From NCBI GenBank assembly GCA_043812795.1, contig JBDRLU010000067.1:1-62382 (forward strand): a DNA stretch of 62,382 nucleotides. The letters are read 5' to 3'. A program made the translations under genes and the position numbers. Origin of the DNA: JBDRLU01 sp043812795 (GTDB lineage Bacteria > Chloroflexota > Dehalococcoidia > Dehalococcoidales > UBA2162). The notes beneath the pieces were generated by a model that worked only from the letters and a program-made list of their open reading frames with translations, did not search any database and was not told the DNA's origin. Of the stretch, positions 61,662 through 62,382 are shown piece by piece. Numbering within the stretch: the first letter of the stretch is position 1; every line of letters begins with the position of its first letter.

Positions 61662-61796
61662 GGCACACCTCCGCATTCAACGAGTTTATTGCCATTGCAG
61701 GAACGTAGGAATGTTTGCCATTCCATGCGCATGTTCCCTGTACATACAGATAAGGTCTCGTTACGATGATTTTCTCCGACAGGTGCCTTAAACGTT

Positions 61797-62213
61797 CTAC
61801 GGCTTGTCTGCTGCCTGTTTAGCGCTCGGCGCAGCACGCCAGGGATAGAAGGCAAGGAGGGCAATCGCGAATACAGCATGGGTCATAACTCCCATCACCG
61901 CCCCCCGATCACCGAAGTCCATATATCCACGAATAACGGAGGATAATTCGGCAGCAAAACTAAGAATGGCAAATACTATGGCATACTTCACCCAGAGAAT
62001 GTGTTTAAGCGGGTCCCGCGCCGCAATTATGAGAAAGATACAAGCCGCAACCCAAGAAACGCCGAGCGCAGCTGCCATGGCAGCCACATGTGCCGGCCCC
62101 TCCTCGAAACCAAACATGGCACCTAATTGGCGAGGGACAAAGACATAAGCTAGCCCGAACAGAATACCTACCGCCGCATACACAATCATGGTTACCTTGA
62201 GAGCTTTTATCAT
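61797..62213 (-). CDS. hypothetical four-helix membrane protein
   Basis: The 138-aa protein has four hydrophobic helices (about residues 8-28, 42-64, 72-95 and 105-125) with short loops and a charged tail. No family was recognised with confidence. It is single, with the remaining 62214-62382 stretch upstream being AT-rich and without a visible gene. Confidence 0.75.
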   Translation of the reverse strand: MIKALKVTMIVYAAVGILFGLAYVFVPRQLGAMFGFEEGPAHVAAMAAALGVSWVAACIFLIIAARDPLKHILWVKYAIVFAILSFAAELSSVIRGYMDFGDRGAVMGVMTHAVFAIALLAFYPWRAAPSAKQAADKP

Positions 62214-62382
62214 AGCTCACCTCCAGCCGATAAATATACAAATATTATAACCCTATATGTGTAATTATCCAAAGGAACAGAAAATACGTTGAGATATCAG
62301 GATGTATGTTCATTCGTATAAAATAGACTTAAATTCAACCCTGATACTTTGCTCTAAAAGCCACTGAAGTGATGACCTCTAT

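Noticed and set aside
1..62382. CRISPR arrays, prophage or insertion sequences
   Set aside because: No regularly spaced direct repeats, transposase, integrase or phage structural genes were recognised in any frame.

Overview
The window looks like a chromosomal segment of an uncultured strict anaerobe, most likely a Dehalococcoidia-type Chloroflexota. This is inferred from gene content, not from a marker phylogeny: HdrABC with an Mvh-type [NiFe] hydrogenase, a (Re)-citrate/homocitrate synthase-like enzyme, the bifunctional archaeal-type FBP aldolase/phosphatase, DUF5679 and DUF951 zinc-ribbon proteins, two corrinoid adenosyltransferases, a NapC-anchored multihaem cytochrome and many short operons. 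No CRISPR array, integrase, transposase or rRNA was seen. One tRNA (initiator Met) is present.

Layout. About 0-9 kb: an HlyD/ABC/permease efflux operon (minus), then a small plus-strand run (PAP2-like membrane protein, unknown helical protein, metallophosphoesterase), a 4-TM membrane protein, YchF, a 70-aa protein and tRNA-fMet. About 9.4-12.5 kb: a NuoE-NuoF-HoxU-like diaphorase with overlapping genes and no catalytic hydrogenase subunit beside it. About 12.5-15.3 kb: a membrane-fused spermidine-synthase-like protein and a D-2-hydroxyacid dehydrogenase. About 15.4-32.7 kb: the core of the window, a minus-strand cluster of about 17 kb. In transcription order it holds two tiny membrane proteins, HdrC, HdrB, an HdrA with a GltD/NfnB-like flavoprotein inserted, a response-regulator receiver fused to a second GltD-like flavoprotein and ferredoxin, MvhD, MvhG, MvhA, a hydrogenase maturation protease, a short sigma-54, a histidine kinase with ferredoxin and [FeFe]-hydrogenase-like domains, a response regulator with a Cys motif, an NtrC-type activator and, behind a terminator and a good -24/-12 promoter, a second Cys-motif response regulator. 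The MvhA reading frame is interrupted only by one in-frame UGA. That UGA sits exactly at the second Cys of the N-terminal CxxC Ni ligand motif, and a SECIS-like hairpin follows it, so it is annotated as a candidate selenoprotein.

About 33-35.6 kb: a divergent NarL-type regulator and GAF/PAS histidine kinase. About 35.7-48.5 kb: mostly housekeeping genes (DUF5679, speE/speH, BioD-like, DUF951, pyrF, citrate synthase-like, two transporters, rdgB, GYD protein, FBPase, cobO, pduO, small secreted or membrane proteins). About 48.8-51.7 kb: a 969-aa cytochrome with 19 haem-type motifs and a fibronectin III domain. About 51.8-62.2 kb: accessory genes (GNAT, two nitroreductases, an ATP-grasp ligase behind a short upstream ORF, a frameshifted MFS protein, CorA, another MFS, a methyltransferase, MscL with a zinc ribbon, small membrane proteins).

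Working model (inference): H2 oxidised by MvhAGD feeds HdrABC and two NfnB-like flavin modules for electron bifurcation or NAD(P)H exchange. The same transcript encodes an Fe-S sensor kinase, receivers (one physically fused to a flavoprotein), sigma-54 and its activator, so the complex appears to carry its own redox-responsive regulatory circuit.
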